Shown: positions 24,249 to 32,013 of the stretch, piece after piece | Numbering within the stretch: position 1 is the first letter of the stretch | Layout: each line of letters starts with the position of its first letter | IMG/VR virus record: IMGVR_UViG_3300012931_000053 | Location: 1-35,791 of that record | Direction: 5' to 3' (one strand) | Length of the DNA: 35,791 bases | Source: a virus | Position numbers and translations under genes: made by a program | Notes under the pieces: model-generated | Told to the model about the DNA's origin: nothing | Databases searched by the model: none | The model's input: only the letters and a program-made list of their open reading frames with translations

Positions 24249-24431
24249 TTATTTTCCTTCTGACTTTTCCAGCTCTTTCAATTGCTGAAGTTCAGGACCC
24301 CCACCACGCGCACCAGCATAGGTTGTATCTTTTGGGGCAGAACCTTTAGCTTCGGTCTTCTGTGCATTAGACTGAGCTGATCGTTTATCATGCTCATCAG
24401 TCCAGCGTTTGATTGAAATTTCTCCGGGCAT
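24249..24431 (-). CDS. 60-residue hydrophilic protein
   Basis: A Lys/Glu/Gln/Ser-rich, probably disordered protein with a Gly-rich turn (AGARGGGPE) and a C-terminal helix (LQQLKELEKSE). It lies between the scaffold block and the decoration/capsid genes. It could be a small assembly accessory. No family is recognised. Confidence 0.6.
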   Translation of the reverse strand: MPGEISIKRWTDEHDKRSAQSNAQKTEAKGSAPKDTTYAGARGGGPELQQLKELEKSEGK

Positions 24432-24433
24432 TT

Positions 24434-24847
24434 TTAACCTTTAATTTTCATTGATATGTCCTGCATATCAGTCTGTTCACCCGACATGGCTCGGTCCGGG
24501 TCGGCTTCTCTACGAATACGATTCTTGCGAGCCCGTTCTGCTTTTTCTTCTTTTGAAAGCCCAATACCGAGAGCTCGTTTCTGCATTTCCAAAAGCTTTC
24601 CACCATTATGATCACGCTGGAATTTTTCATTAATTTTGTCCGGGGCCTCAACAAGAAAAATTCTTCCGGGCTTCCCGTTATTTCCACAGGGATCATCCAG
24701 CTCAACAATTGGAGCTTTTTTGGAATCCTGTTTTACTTTTTCAAACCCATGATTCGTAAAACGTGATAACTGATCTTCACGAATCCACATTCTCTTGAAA
24801 CCATCACGTGACGCTGCCGAACTTAATTCATCTTCATGTACGCTCAT
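24434..24847 (-). CDS. hypothetical head-region protein, basic
   Basis: A 137-residue protein. The first half has mixed strands (GKPGRIFLVEAP, DKINEKFQRDHNGG); the second half is a highly charged helix (KEEKAERARKNRIRREADPDR). Its start shares one base with the scaffold stop (TAATG). The charged helix suggests a protein- or DNA-contact role in the procapsid, but nothing specific is visible. Confidence 0.65.
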   Translation of the reverse strand: MSVHEDELSSAASRDGFKRMWIREDQLSRFTNHGFEKVKQDSKKAPIVELDDPCGNNGKPGRIFLVEAPDKINEKFQRDHNGGKLLEMQKRALGIGLSKEEKAERARKNRIRREADPDRAMSGEQTDMQDISMKIKG

Positions 24848-25608
24848 TATTGGGCTCCTTTATAGATCGACATAAAATCATCCTCGCTTAATCTTAAACC
24901 TTGCTGAATAGCACGAAGCTCGTCGGTCATAACCACTTTAGGTGCATCCTGACGAGAGCCATTTCCAAGCGGGGCTGCTATCTTCTTTGCTTCATCTTTA
25001 GCGAGGCGCTCTTCCAATCGCCGTAATTTAACGGCCTTTGCTGAGTCATACAGAAGGCTTAAATCATTTGGCTTTCCATACCGCTGTGTTCTCTGCTGCC
25101 AATCTGCGGCAACTTCATCAGCAAACTCCGAATCGTAGTTCTTCGATTGCTTGTTGATCATCGGGAAATCTTTGTTGATTTGCTTCAACGAGTCCCTTTG
25201 ATTCAGATCGGTACGGACCGCATTTGTAATACGCTCTTCTGTTTTCCGAACCCATTCTGTCGGGTTCGTTGCCAATAACTGCATATCTTCTGCATTCGGC
25301 TCAGACTTGGCTGGGTCTTGCGCCGGGAGTGTAGATGTTTTGATCGCGGCAATAAAATTATCTTGCGCTTCTATTCGCTCAATTGATTTAGCGAGCTTTC
25401 TTTCCAACTCTGCAATCTTGTTGGTAAGAGGAACACCGCGCTCATCAACCGGGGGTTTAACATCTGCTTTTAGTTTATCATCAGCAGGAGGGTTTACGTT
25501 CTCAGTCGGTTTGTTATTATCAGATGGCTCAGTTTGCCGACTGATAATATCTGCTTCTGTTTCACCACTAGGCTCTAAATTAGCTAGAGCTGCCGCTTCT
25601 ACACTCAT
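24847..25608 (-). CDS. capsid scaffolding protein
   Basis: A 253-residue acidic protein with a disordered Pro/Glu/Asp-rich N-terminus (about 1-60), a coiled coil (about 61-90, LERKLAKSIERIEAQ), charged central helices and a C-terminal segment (LSEDDFMSIYKG) suited to binding the capsid protein. Composition and location between portal and capsid are typical of scaffolds. No protease domain is seen. AAGGAG lies about 7 bases before its ATG, below a candidate promoter. Confidence 0.75.
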   Translation of the reverse strand: MSVEAAALANLEPSGETEADIISRQTEPSDNNKPTENVNPPADDKLKADVKPPVDERGVPLTNKIAELERKLAKSIERIEAQDNFIAAIKTSTLPAQDPAKSEPNAEDMQLLATNPTEWVRKTEERITNAVRTDLNQRDSLKQINKDFPMINKQSKNYDSEFADEVAADWQQRTQRYGKPNDLSLLYDSAKAVKLRRLEERLAKDEAKKIAAPLGNGSRQDAPKVVMTDELRAIQQGLRLSEDDFMSIYKGAQ

Positions 25609-25681
25609 TTGATACTCCTTTTAACGAAGGGAATTGACTCGATAGTGCCGTGTAACGTACCGGCTTCGATAGGATAGTTTT

Positions 25682-25710
25682 ATCTTACCATGACTATACT
25701 TTTTTGTCAA
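25682..25710 (-). promoter_or_regulatory. candidate sigma70 promoter for capsid operon
   Basis: On the - strand, a perfect TTGACA (25710-25705), a 17-bp spacer ending in TGG, then TAAGAT (25687-25682) followed by AAAA. It overlaps the last codons of the 92-residue gene and precedes scaffold and capsid genes by about 75 bp. The leader carries a GCCG...CGGC inverted pair and two TCGATAG copies. A strong match, so this probably boosts the scaffold-capsid gene set. Confidence 0.65.
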
Positions 25711-25972
25711 GTGATTCGTCAAGTGTTCGCCGCGCAATTTCTTGCTGCTGCTCAATAAAAATCAACGCTGCTTTCACGCCATCATATTTTCCAACATGAT
25801 AATCATGTTTTGACGCGCCGCCTGTCAACACATCTTTAAGAAGCTTCTCTTCCAGCTTCCTAACCTCACGACGAAGAACAGTCCATCCAACAGAGTCAAG
25901 TGTGTTTATTACTTCACTAGCAGATGACAAACCCTCTAATGATAAAAAATACTTATCAGGATCAAAGCTCAT
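25694..25972 (-). CDS. small helical protein after portal
   Basis: A 92-residue highly charged, mostly helical protein (KLEEKLLKDVL, ALIFIEQQQEIARRTLDESL). It overlaps the portal stop (ATGA at 25969-25972), so it is translated with it. It may be a head assembly accessory. No motif is recognised. Confidence 0.65.
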   Translation of the reverse strand: MSFDPDKYFLSLEGLSSASEVINTLDSVGWTVLRREVRKLEEKLLKDVLTGGASKHDYHVGKYDGVKAALIFIEQQQEIARRTLDESLDKKV

Positions 25973-28146
25973 ACGAGTGGACCTCCGGGTGCGGCGGAAG
26001 GGCCCCCAGCTTGGCCGGGAGTTGGGGCACCACCTCCTTGAGCCATCGGTGCTTCAGGCCCGATACCGCCAATTAATGCTTGCGCCATTTGTGATTGCTG
26101 TGCCTGTGCTGCTTGTTTGCCTTGCATTTGTTTTTGGTGATCATCAATATGTTTTTTTAAACGCTGTGCAACCATTGGGGAAGTTTCAGCACCTTGTTTT
26201 GAAACAATATCAAGCACAACCTGATGCTCCATTATGTGCTGCTGATCATCATCAGCCGGGCTCACCTGTGCATCAAGACCTTGCAGCATTAACCAGTTCT
26301 CTTCTTTCGGAGTTTTGGATTTTGCATCAGGTGGTGCAGTAAGGTATTCATCCGGGTCAAGGATTGCTGATAAACGAAGCAAATCTTTTGCTGCGTTGTA
26401 CACATTCTTGGGACTCACGATCTTCATCTGTGCAAGATTAGGATTCATGATCGTTGATAATACCAACTGAGCTTTCTGAAGCTCTTTTACTTCATTGAGT
26501 TTGTTGACATCAATGTTGAGCGTGATGCTAAAGTCGTCGGACTTCGGGAGGCTGATCTTTACCGCCTTACCACCAGTCTTATTGATGAAATCCAACTCAT
26601 CCCCAAATTCACGATACAGATCAGCAATGATCACAAGAAGACCGGCAAGACCTGTCATGGTACCAATACTCCCAATGCAGCGCGAAAAGATACGAGCAAA
26701 ACGAATGTTCAGTTCATTTTGTGCAATCTGTGATTGGCCAAGTGTACGGGGTGATGGCTTCTTCATGAGCTGCGTCTCATTCACACCATCGAGTGATTGT
26801 GCAGTCTGATCTAAGCGAGCCGTCAGATTAAATAATGGCCCTACATCCGAATTGAAGTCCGGTATGTAAATTGCATCACGAAGATTACCGCTAGTAGGAA
26901 GCGGCATAGAGTGGCCGCTTCCGGGCGCTATCTTACGCCTTTCATTCTTGATCGCATTATCATCGCCATAAAAATAAAATTTAATGGCAGCAAGCGTTGA
27001 TGCGTCCATCACCAGATTATGAATGGCTGTCTCTTCTTCAGCAAGATCGAAAATCATGGATGGAACACCAAATGCCACCGAATGTTTGCCGGGAATTTTT
27101 TGAATCAAGATTTCACTATATGGCCGATGCCGATACCCAGCTTCACTTCGGCTGATATTGCGAACAATCTTTTGTGTGCCATTAAATTTTGTAATGATCC
27201 GATCTTCAAGTATTCCATCGCCTTCAAAATCATCAAGCACACAGGCTTCAATAAACTCATACTTATCTTCGGATCGATCTGTATGGCCTGACACATCATC
27301 ACGATTAACTTGTATTGCTTCGCGTGTATCACTAGTTGCGGCGCGATCCCCTTTTTTTTCATTCACAGGCGGAGTGTAGAACTTTTTTTTGGTCTCTTCA
27401 TCTATTTCAATGTTGGTAAATTCACCACTTTCAACCAGTGTCCTAACTTCATTCCAGTTTAAAAAATATCTGTGCATAACTTCATGACAGGTTTGAATTG
27501 GACCTTTTGATTTTTTGAAATCTTCTGGTTTGATGATCTCAACCTTTACACCATTGAAAGTCACTTTATTGTATACAATTGTGACTTTTACATTATCTTT
27601 TTTGATTTTATATGTAAGGGTTGCTGTTTGTGTTTTTCCATCACGATCAAATGTGACCTTCCACCGGCCTTCAGATGTGACTTTCAAATTGAAGTTTGTA
27701 AAAATTTTTGAAAGCTTCTCATTGATAAACGAGAAGATATGTTCTGCCGTACCTTCAGAAGGCGCATCCGGGGGAATGGAAAGCTCCCATGACTCAGTGA
27801 TTTTCTGAATCTCTTTGCACCATCTAGCTTTAGCTCTTCTCGCCCCGCCGATTAATGCCTCACGGAACCACTCATCCGTCACTTCCATAATCCCTACTTC
27901 ATCATTAATCTTTTTGTTGAAATAGAACTCAGATGCGGTGGATGAATCTTTATCTCCGCAATTAAAATGAATGAGCGGATCAGACTTCTCAAGCGTCATC
28001 ATGATCCGGGAATGAATAGACTCCACATGGCCTTGCACCATCATCCCGCTAATGTCAAGATTGGAAGCATTATTAAAAGGCAGATTCTCTGTCGCCTTAC
28101 GACGCTTACCTATATAAAGCTCTAGGTCTTTACGTTCACGTTCCAT
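25969..28146 (-). CDS. portal protein
   Basis: A 725-residue protein, the same length class as P22-type portals. It has a polar N-terminal region, a long beta/alpha clip-wing region, a conserved-looking central helix region (LAEEETAIHNLVMDASTLAA), a DGVNETQL/PSPRTLGQSQIAQNE segment near the stem and crown, and a C-terminal Gln/Ala/Gly/Pro-rich tail (about 665-725). It follows terminase and a nuclease gene. The ATG at 28146 has only a weak SD; the frame stays open upstream for 31 codons into the endonuclease VII gene, so the true N-terminus is uncertain. Confidence 0.87.
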   Translation of the reverse strand: MERERKDLELYIGKRRKATENLPFNNASNLDISGMMVQGHVESIHSRIMMTLEKSDPLIHFNCGDKDSSTASEFYFNKKINDEVGIMEVTDEWFREALIGGARRAKARWCKEIQKITESWELSIPPDAPSEGTAEHIFSFINEKLSKIFTNFNLKVTSEGRWKVTFDRDGKTQTATLTYKIKKDNVKVTIVYNKVTFNGVKVEIIKPEDFKKSKGPIQTCHEVMHRYFLNWNEVRTLVESGEFTNIEIDEETKKKFYTPPVNEKKGDRAATSDTREAIQVNRDDVSGHTDRSEDKYEFIEACVLDDFEGDGILEDRIITKFNGTQKIVRNISRSEAGYRHRPYSEILIQKIPGKHSVAFGVPSMIFDLAEEETAIHNLVMDASTLAAIKFYFYGDDNAIKNERRKIAPGSGHSMPLPTSGNLRDAIYIPDFNSDVGPLFNLTARLDQTAQSLDGVNETQLMKKPSPRTLGQSQIAQNELNIRFARIFSRCIGSIGTMTGLAGLLVIIADLYREFGDELDFINKTGGKAVKISLPKSDDFSITLNIDVNKLNEVKELQKAQLVLSTIMNPNLAQMKIVSPKNVYNAAKDLLRLSAILDPDEYLTAPPDAKSKTPKEENWLMLQGLDAQVSPADDDQQHIMEHQVVLDIVSKQGAETSPMVAQRLKKHIDDHQKQMQGKQAAQAQQSQMAQALIGGIGPEAPMAQGGGAPTPGQAGGPSAAPGGPLV

Positions 28147-28187
28147 TTCACCACTATTGTCGGTGCTTCGGTCTGCCCACCATTGTT

Positions 28188-28703
28188 TTATACTACTTGA
28201 GAGAATTTCATCTGACCAGATGGCACACCTCCTGCTAAATAATTAGCGGCAAATTGACAATTATTAATTGAATCTTTGAAATGACCTAGACCTGTATTAC
28301 AGTTGTTACATAAAAGACCCCGAAATTTTCCTGTGATATGGTCATGATCATAGTGTGTAGTTCGAGCAAGAAACTTTAAAGTCTTTAAACAAATGGCACA
28401 CCAACCATCTTGTTTGCACCATGCTTCAATATAATTTTTCTTTGCATCAGGACCATATGCTCTCAGCAATGCTTTAAACATCAAAGCATCCTTATCCTGT
28501 TTTTTTATGTAGATATAAAGTCTAGGATGCGGTTGATATGTTTCTTTATTATAATCTCTTTGCTTATCCAAAATAGCTTTGCGATTTTTTTGATACCAAA
28601 TTTTCTTTTTCATCAAAAGCTCTTCATGGTGAGCCTGACGATATTCGGCTTTTTTAGCTTTGCCTTTTTCCGACTGTGCATATCGTTGTTGAGGTGCTTT
28701 CAT
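28188..28703 (-). CDS. endonuclease VII-like (His-Me finger) nuclease
   Basis: A 171-residue protein. The N-terminal half is a Lys/Arg/Tyr-rich helical DNA-binding region. The C-terminal half has the recombination endonuclease VII pattern: CAICLK, DHDHITGKFRGLLCNNCNTGLGHF. The four Cys (two CxxC) bind zinc, and DHDH provides the catalytic His. T4 gp49 relatives resolve branched DNA before packaging, and free-standing copies also act as homing enzymes. It sits between terL and portal. Its start overlaps the preceding stop by ATGA, suggesting stable integration in the operon. Confidence 0.92.
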   Translation of the reverse strand: MKAPQQRYAQSEKGKAKKAEYRQAHHEELLMKKKIWYQKNRKAILDKQRDYNKETYQPHPRLYIYIKKQDKDALMFKALLRAYGPDAKKNYIEAWCKQDGWCAICLKTLKFLARTTHYDHDHITGKFRGLLCNNCNTGLGHFKDSINNCQFAANYLAGGVPSGQMKFSQVV

Positions 28704-29041
28704 AAAACCAACCCGTTAAAAGTTATTGTTGCGTGCGTAATCACATTGTGATCAGCATGATATATGCCGGTCACAACCGCGCTCGTATATCTGAATTTTG
28801 AATCCTCAAAAAATACTTGACAGGACACATCAACTAAAACCGCTACCGCTGTACCTTCTGCTGATCGAAAAGGATATAAGGTAAATTTAGTTGTGCCAAA
28901 CGCGCAACCGTTTATTACAATTCTTCCTTGCGTCGTGATCATCTGCTCATCATGAGAAGCCGGATCATCGGCCAAATCAGATAACTCCATAAACTGTGGA
29001 GTTGAGATCAGCATTAGTAAAGCAAATAATATCCCCATCAC
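28700..29041 (-). CDS. exported OB-fold-like small protein
   Basis: A 113-residue protein beginning with a hydrophobic stretch (about 1-16) that looks like a signal peptide or anchor without a clear charged n-region. After a polar linker, short strands (MITTQGRIVINGC, TKFTLYPF, VLVDVSC, TSAVVTGIYHAD) suggest an OB-like beta barrel with two Cys. It lies between terL and endonuclease VII with ATGA overlaps on both sides. An exported protein expressed with packaging genes might act at the cell envelope, but this is only inferred. Confidence 0.55.
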   Translation of the reverse strand: MMGILFALLMLISTPQFMELSDLADDPASHDEQMITTQGRIVINGCAFGTTKFTLYPFRSAEGTAVAVLVDVSCQVFFEDSKFRYTSAVVTGIYHADHNVITHATITFNGLVL

Positions 29042-30498
29042 CCTCGGTCTCCTTTTAGTTTTGATTCAATTTCTGAATCGTCCGGCGCGGCATAATGATT
29101 ACCAATATATGTTACTCCCTCTATTGTATCATGGTTTCGATTTTGAAACAACCATGGCCGCATAGCCATTACATATTGAGTGCAGTCTACAAAATCATCG
29201 TCTACTTTAAGAATTTTTTCTTTAAAATCTTTGGTCCCATCATTATCAGTAAAGCGATAATTCTTCATCTGCTTAATAGTTGTTTTACAGTTGGAGAAGA
29301 AATACAAAAGTGGTAAAGATGTTTTTTCATTCTTAAGCCGGTCCTTGACGAGCAAGATGTTATCCCATTTGGATTTTTTATTTGCATTAGAAAAGCCAAG
29401 ACCCATACGATTAATAATGTCACGTAACGATTTACCATTCCCTTTTTTGTGCAGGACAGTCGATAGACTATAATCAAGGACACGATATATCGTTGCTCCC
29501 TTACTGTGTTCACGCTCGCGAGCCAACATAGCAAGTAAAAAATCTTGAAATGAGTCTTCAGGTGTGCTTTGGAGCTCATCATAAATATAACCCTCATCAC
29601 CATCCGGTGATTGTGCATACCATAATCCGCACATTGGTTTTGCCATGTGTGGGTCCAGCGCAAATACGCGAATCCAGTGGGAAGGAATGTTAAATGGCTC
29701 CACGACATGCAGGGCCGAGTCCCACTCTTTAAAAACGGCTCCTTCAATAACAATATCCCAACTACCTTTAAGATATCGCTCCACCCAACTGCGCGGAAAC
29801 TTCTCCATCAAATCTTTAATATAATTTGGCCGTTGTTTTAAAAGATCAACATTATCTGATGGTGACAAATGAATATAATTGTGATGCGGCTTGTTGTCAT
29901 CTATAAAAACAGACTTTGGCCATGCCGGTGTGGGGTTAGCCGTAAGGACCATCAGGAACGGTGCGTCCTTGGGACTGTTTGGAAAAGGCCGCAACCGCGT
30001 ATCCATCGCCATATAAATATCGTAGTCAACTTCTCCACACTCATCAATGACCACCATGTTGACTTCCAGCCCAAACTTCCCGGACAGGTCCTTCAATTCA
30101 CGAAACATAATCAGACTGCCGTTTGTGAATGTCACATCCTTGCACATATCGGCAAGATCAGCCAGCGCGGTTTTGGGAGAGCGTATCATAGAAGGGGGGC
30201 AAAGTGAAATGAAGTCTTTGTAGGTAGTGTCTTTTAAATCTGTTGCGTCTTTTCGTGTGACGTAAATACGTGAGCCGGGGTAGCGCGAAGCATATCCAAT
30301 AACCAAAGCCACAAGACACTTGGTTTTACCGCCACCAATGGCTCCACCAATAAGCCAATAACTATTATGATCACGGGGAGCATGATTGAATACCCTGTTA
30401 AAAAACTTATTTTGGGCATTGTCCTGCGCTTGAAAATAGCGAGTTACAACGCCGGTCTCCCGGTTAGTCCCTTCGATTTTGAATAATGTCTTGGCCAC
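29038..30498 (-). CDS. terL: terminase large subunit
   Basis: A 486-residue DNA-packaging motor. ATPase: Walker A GGAIGGGKT (51-59), Walker B MVVIDE (148-153) and coupling motif LTANPT (185-190). Nuclease domain: acidic residues D282 (FALDPH), D342 (VLDYS) and D438 (VDCTQY). It acts with the portal to pump DNA into the prohead. No canonical small terminase is obvious; the 140-residue gene at 31429-31851 is a weak candidate. The start at 30498 overlaps a microprotein by 35 bases. Confidence 0.96.
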   Translation of the reverse strand: MAKTLFKIEGTNRETGVVTRYFQAQDNAQNKFFNRVFNHAPRDHNSYWLIGGAIGGGKTKCLVALVIGYASRYPGSRIYVTRKDATDLKDTTYKDFISLCPPSMIRSPKTALADLADMCKDVTFTNGSLIMFRELKDLSGKFGLEVNMVVIDECGEVDYDIYMAMDTRLRPFPNSPKDAPFLMVLTANPTPAWPKSVFIDDNKPHHNYIHLSPSDNVDLLKQRPNYIKDLMEKFPRSWVERYLKGSWDIVIEGAVFKEWDSALHVVEPFNIPSHWIRVFALDPHMAKPMCGLWYAQSPDGDEGYIYDELQSTPEDSFQDFLLAMLAREREHSKGATIYRVLDYSLSTVLHKKGNGKSLRDIINRMGLGFSNANKKSKWDNILLVKDRLKNEKTSLPLLYFFSNCKTTIKQMKNYRFTDNDGTKDFKEKILKVDDDFVDCTQYVMAMRPWLFQNRNHDTIEGVTYIGNHYAAPDDSEIESKLKGDRG

Positions 30499-30628
30499 AC
30501 TTCTTAACCTTTTTCTTTTTTGATCGTATGGATTTTACAAGAAAGTCTTTATGAATAATTTTACTCTGCGCCCGATCTAAAGTTGTGTGTGGTTCAAACG
30601 TAATTCGCCCGACAACCAGCTCTCCCAT
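30464..30628 (-). CDS. 54-residue basic microprotein before terL
   Basis: Read from the ATG at 30628, which has a GGGA-type SD 7 bases upstream; the longer reading from 30667 is less likely. The first half is GELVVGRITFEPHTT and the second half is Lys/Arg-rich. It overlaps the terL start by 35 bases. The basic tail could touch nucleic acid. Function unknown. Confidence 0.5.
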   Translation of the reverse strand: MGELVVGRITFEPHTTLDRAQSKIIHKDFLVKSIRSKKKKVKKCGQDIIQNRRD

Positions 30629-30629
30629 T

Positions 30630-30773
30630 TTATTTTCCCTTGTGCTTAGGCTTCTTACCAGTTGCAAGTGATTTGCCGGTTTTGCTTTGGGCGATGCGCG
30701 CTGCGCTTCCTTTTGAATAACCCTGCCGCTTTAAGGCACGATACATTTTATCAACTTTTGTTCCGCGAGGCAC
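30630..30773 (-). CDS. 47-residue basic phage microprotein
   Basis: Read from a GTG start with AAGGAT at suitable spacing. It is a very basic protein (PRGTKVDKMYRALKRQGYSK, then AARIAQSKTGKSLATGKKPK) of a type common in phage small-gene clusters; the AA.IAQ..TG.SLATG pattern is recurrent in those clusters. Function unknown. It lies between two other microgenes and overlaps one of them by 23 bases. Confidence 0.6.
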   Translation of the reverse strand: MPRGTKVDKMYRALKRQGYSKGSAARIAQSKTGKSLATGKKPKHKGK

Positions 30774-30894
30774 GTTTCTTATCCTTACCAAAATTTGATT
30801 CGTGATACCGCTGTATGTCTTTCTTCCGTTCGCGGTTCACGCTGTCATTCTGAATCTCATACTCTCCGGGCTTCTCAATCTTATCTTTTTCCAT
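30751..30894 (-). CDS. 47-residue charged microprotein
   Basis: A hydrophilic Lys/Glu/Arg/Asp-rich protein (EKDKIEKPGEYEIQND, RKKDIQRYHESN). Its ATG is directly at the stop of the zinc-knuckle microprotein (TAATG-type junction at 30894), indicating translational coupling. No family is recognised. Confidence 0.5.
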   Translation of the reverse strand: MEKDKIEKPGEYEIQNDSVNRERKKDIQRYHESNFGKDKKRASRNKS

Positions 30895-31040
30895 TACCAC
30901 CTCGGATGGGGAACGTCAGCAGCTTCTCTTGCCTGACACTCAACGCATTTCATACCAGTATCGGTACTTTTATGAGGCTTGGTACATCTGCACGTTCCAC
31001 AATACTGAAAGTGCTGTCTATCATCATTGGGCTGATCCAT
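30894..31040 (-). CDS. 48-residue Cys-rich microprotein
   Basis: Has CGTCRC and CVEC, five Cys in total, consistent with a small zinc-binding knuckle, plus His residues between them. GGAG sits 6 bases before the ATG. It begins the run of microgenes ahead of terL. A nucleic-acid or protein adaptor role is possible but unsupported. Confidence 0.55.
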   Translation of the reverse strand: MDQPNDDRQHFQYCGTCRCTKPHKSTDTGMKCVECQAREAADVPHPRW

Positions 31041-31052
31041 TTTATTCTCCGA

Positions 31053-31451
31053 TTAAATTTCTACGATTACGCAGACCTTCTCGCCATTAACAGTTGAATC
31101 AACCCAAATTTCATTCAGGTCTGACAACGAAAGTCCGGGCGCTGTCTCACTCGCATTAAGCTCCCAATAGCTTCCGCCTGTTATGGAACCGGCCGAGGGG
31201 CCCAGCTTCATCTTGCCGGTGTTGGCAGACATGGCCCGAACATTAGCGCGGCACCCACTTCCGGGGAGCGGCTGACTGGTGTTCACCACCTGTACCGGCG
31301 TACCGGCTGTAGCGACGGTTACGATCTTGACAAAGAATGTGCTGCGGCCAATGTCAATGAAACCGCCGCTTCCCCCGCCTATCGGCGCAAAACCCGCCGC
31401 TTTAAGTTTTTTCATCCAATACCAATTTTTAATTCGCCTGAATAAATTCAT
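31053..31451 (-). CDS. small beta-rich virion-type protein
   Basis: About 132 residues from the ATG at 31451, which has AGAGG about 6 bases upstream. A short basic amphipathic helix leads into a Gly-rich turn (GGGSGG) and then beta strands with an SANTGKMKLGPSAGS segment typical of small phage structural domains. Its start lies within the previous gene end. It may be a minor virion protein. Not recognised. Confidence 0.55.
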   Translation of the reverse strand: MNLFRRIKNWYWMKKLKAAGFAPIGGGSGGFIDIGRSTFFVKIVTVATAGTPVQVVNTSQPLPGSGCRANVRAMSANTGKMKLGPSAGSITGGSYWELNASETAPGLSLSDLNEIWVDSTVNGEKVCVIVEI

Positions 31452-31851
31452 CCTCATCCTCTTGTGGCATCACAACTGTGATGTTCTCTACTTTGTGAAA
31501 ATTCATTTCAATGATTGGAGCTCTTGGCGTTGCCTTGTCTTTCTCCATCATTTCCTTGGCATACTTAAATGCCAAATCAGTTGAAGGGCTGTCATCAATC
31601 TCCGTCACAACCTCCCGCGTACCCTTGAGCCCTTTGTATCCATCAGGTTGCTTGCTTATTACCTTGCGCTTGCGCTGAAACAACGGTCCTGTTAAAAATA
31701 AAAAGTGATTATAAAATAACGCCTGTGTCTCTCTGGCTGAGTCGGCTAAGTTCTTAGGAAGCTCGCTCACAGTTGACAAAGCACTAAGTAGCTCCGGGTT
31801 TAGGGCCGGTGGTGCGGGCTTGCTAGGGATTATCGCGTTCTTAGGTGCCAT
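31429..31851 (-). CDS. hypothetical protein, possible small-terminase-like
   Basis: About 140 residues from the ATG at 31851; an in-frame start at 31866 lies inside the promoter and is disfavoured. A Pro-rich N-terminus is followed by a helical region (LSALSTVSELPKNLADSARE) and a charged C-terminus. It heads the operon that leads to terL, which is where small terminases lie, but no helix-turn-helix is clear. The candidate promoter places the transcript start at or just before the ATG, so a leaderless mRNA is possible. Confidence 0.55.
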   Translation of the reverse strand: MAPKNAIIPSKPAPPALNPELLSALSTVSELPKNLADSARETQALFYNHFLFLTGPLFQRKRKVISKQPDGYKGLKGTREVVTEIDDSPSTDLAFKYAKEMMEKDKATPRAPIIEMNFHKVENITVVMPQEDEDEFIQAN

Positions 31852-31856
31852 GCTTA

Positions 31857-31886
31857 ATAATACCACAACTGGCGGTAGGCTGTCAA
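31857..31886 (-). promoter_or_regulatory. candidate sigma70 promoter, possibly leaderless
   Basis: On the - strand, a perfect TTGACA (31886-31881), an 18-bp spacer ending in TGG, then TATTAT (31862-31857) followed by TAAGC and the ATG at 31851. The distance from -10 to the ATG is only 5 bases, so transcription would start at about the A of the start codon. Seven T lie just before the -35. It probably drives the packaging operon. Confidence 0.6.
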
Positions 31887-31908
31887 AAAAAGGTGCCAGT
31901 TTGTTTTA

Positions 31909-31971
31909 TATCGGTTAGCTGGCTTCCGATACATGATACAGGAAAAATGTTAGTTTAAAACCTGTATCATG
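31909..31971. repeat. two inverted repeats upstream of packaging-operon promoter
   Basis: A perfect 11-bp inverted repeat, CATGATACAGG (31932-31942) and CCTGTATCATG (31961-31971), is separated by 18 AT-rich bases. Directly beside it lies a second repeat, TATCGG (31909-31914) and CCGATA (31926-31931). They lie between the HAD gene stop and the candidate promoter at 31857-31886. This could be an operator, or hairpins ending the upstream transcript; neither repeat is followed directly by a T tract on the - strand. Confidence 0.6.
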
Positions 31972-32013
31972 GGAGGGTGATGCTTTTAGATTAGCACAAC
32001 AGGTGCTTACTGT

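Noticed and set aside
30630-30894. Single long gene spanning the microgenes before terL
   Set aside because: The frames differ and are separated by stops, and each has its own start signal.
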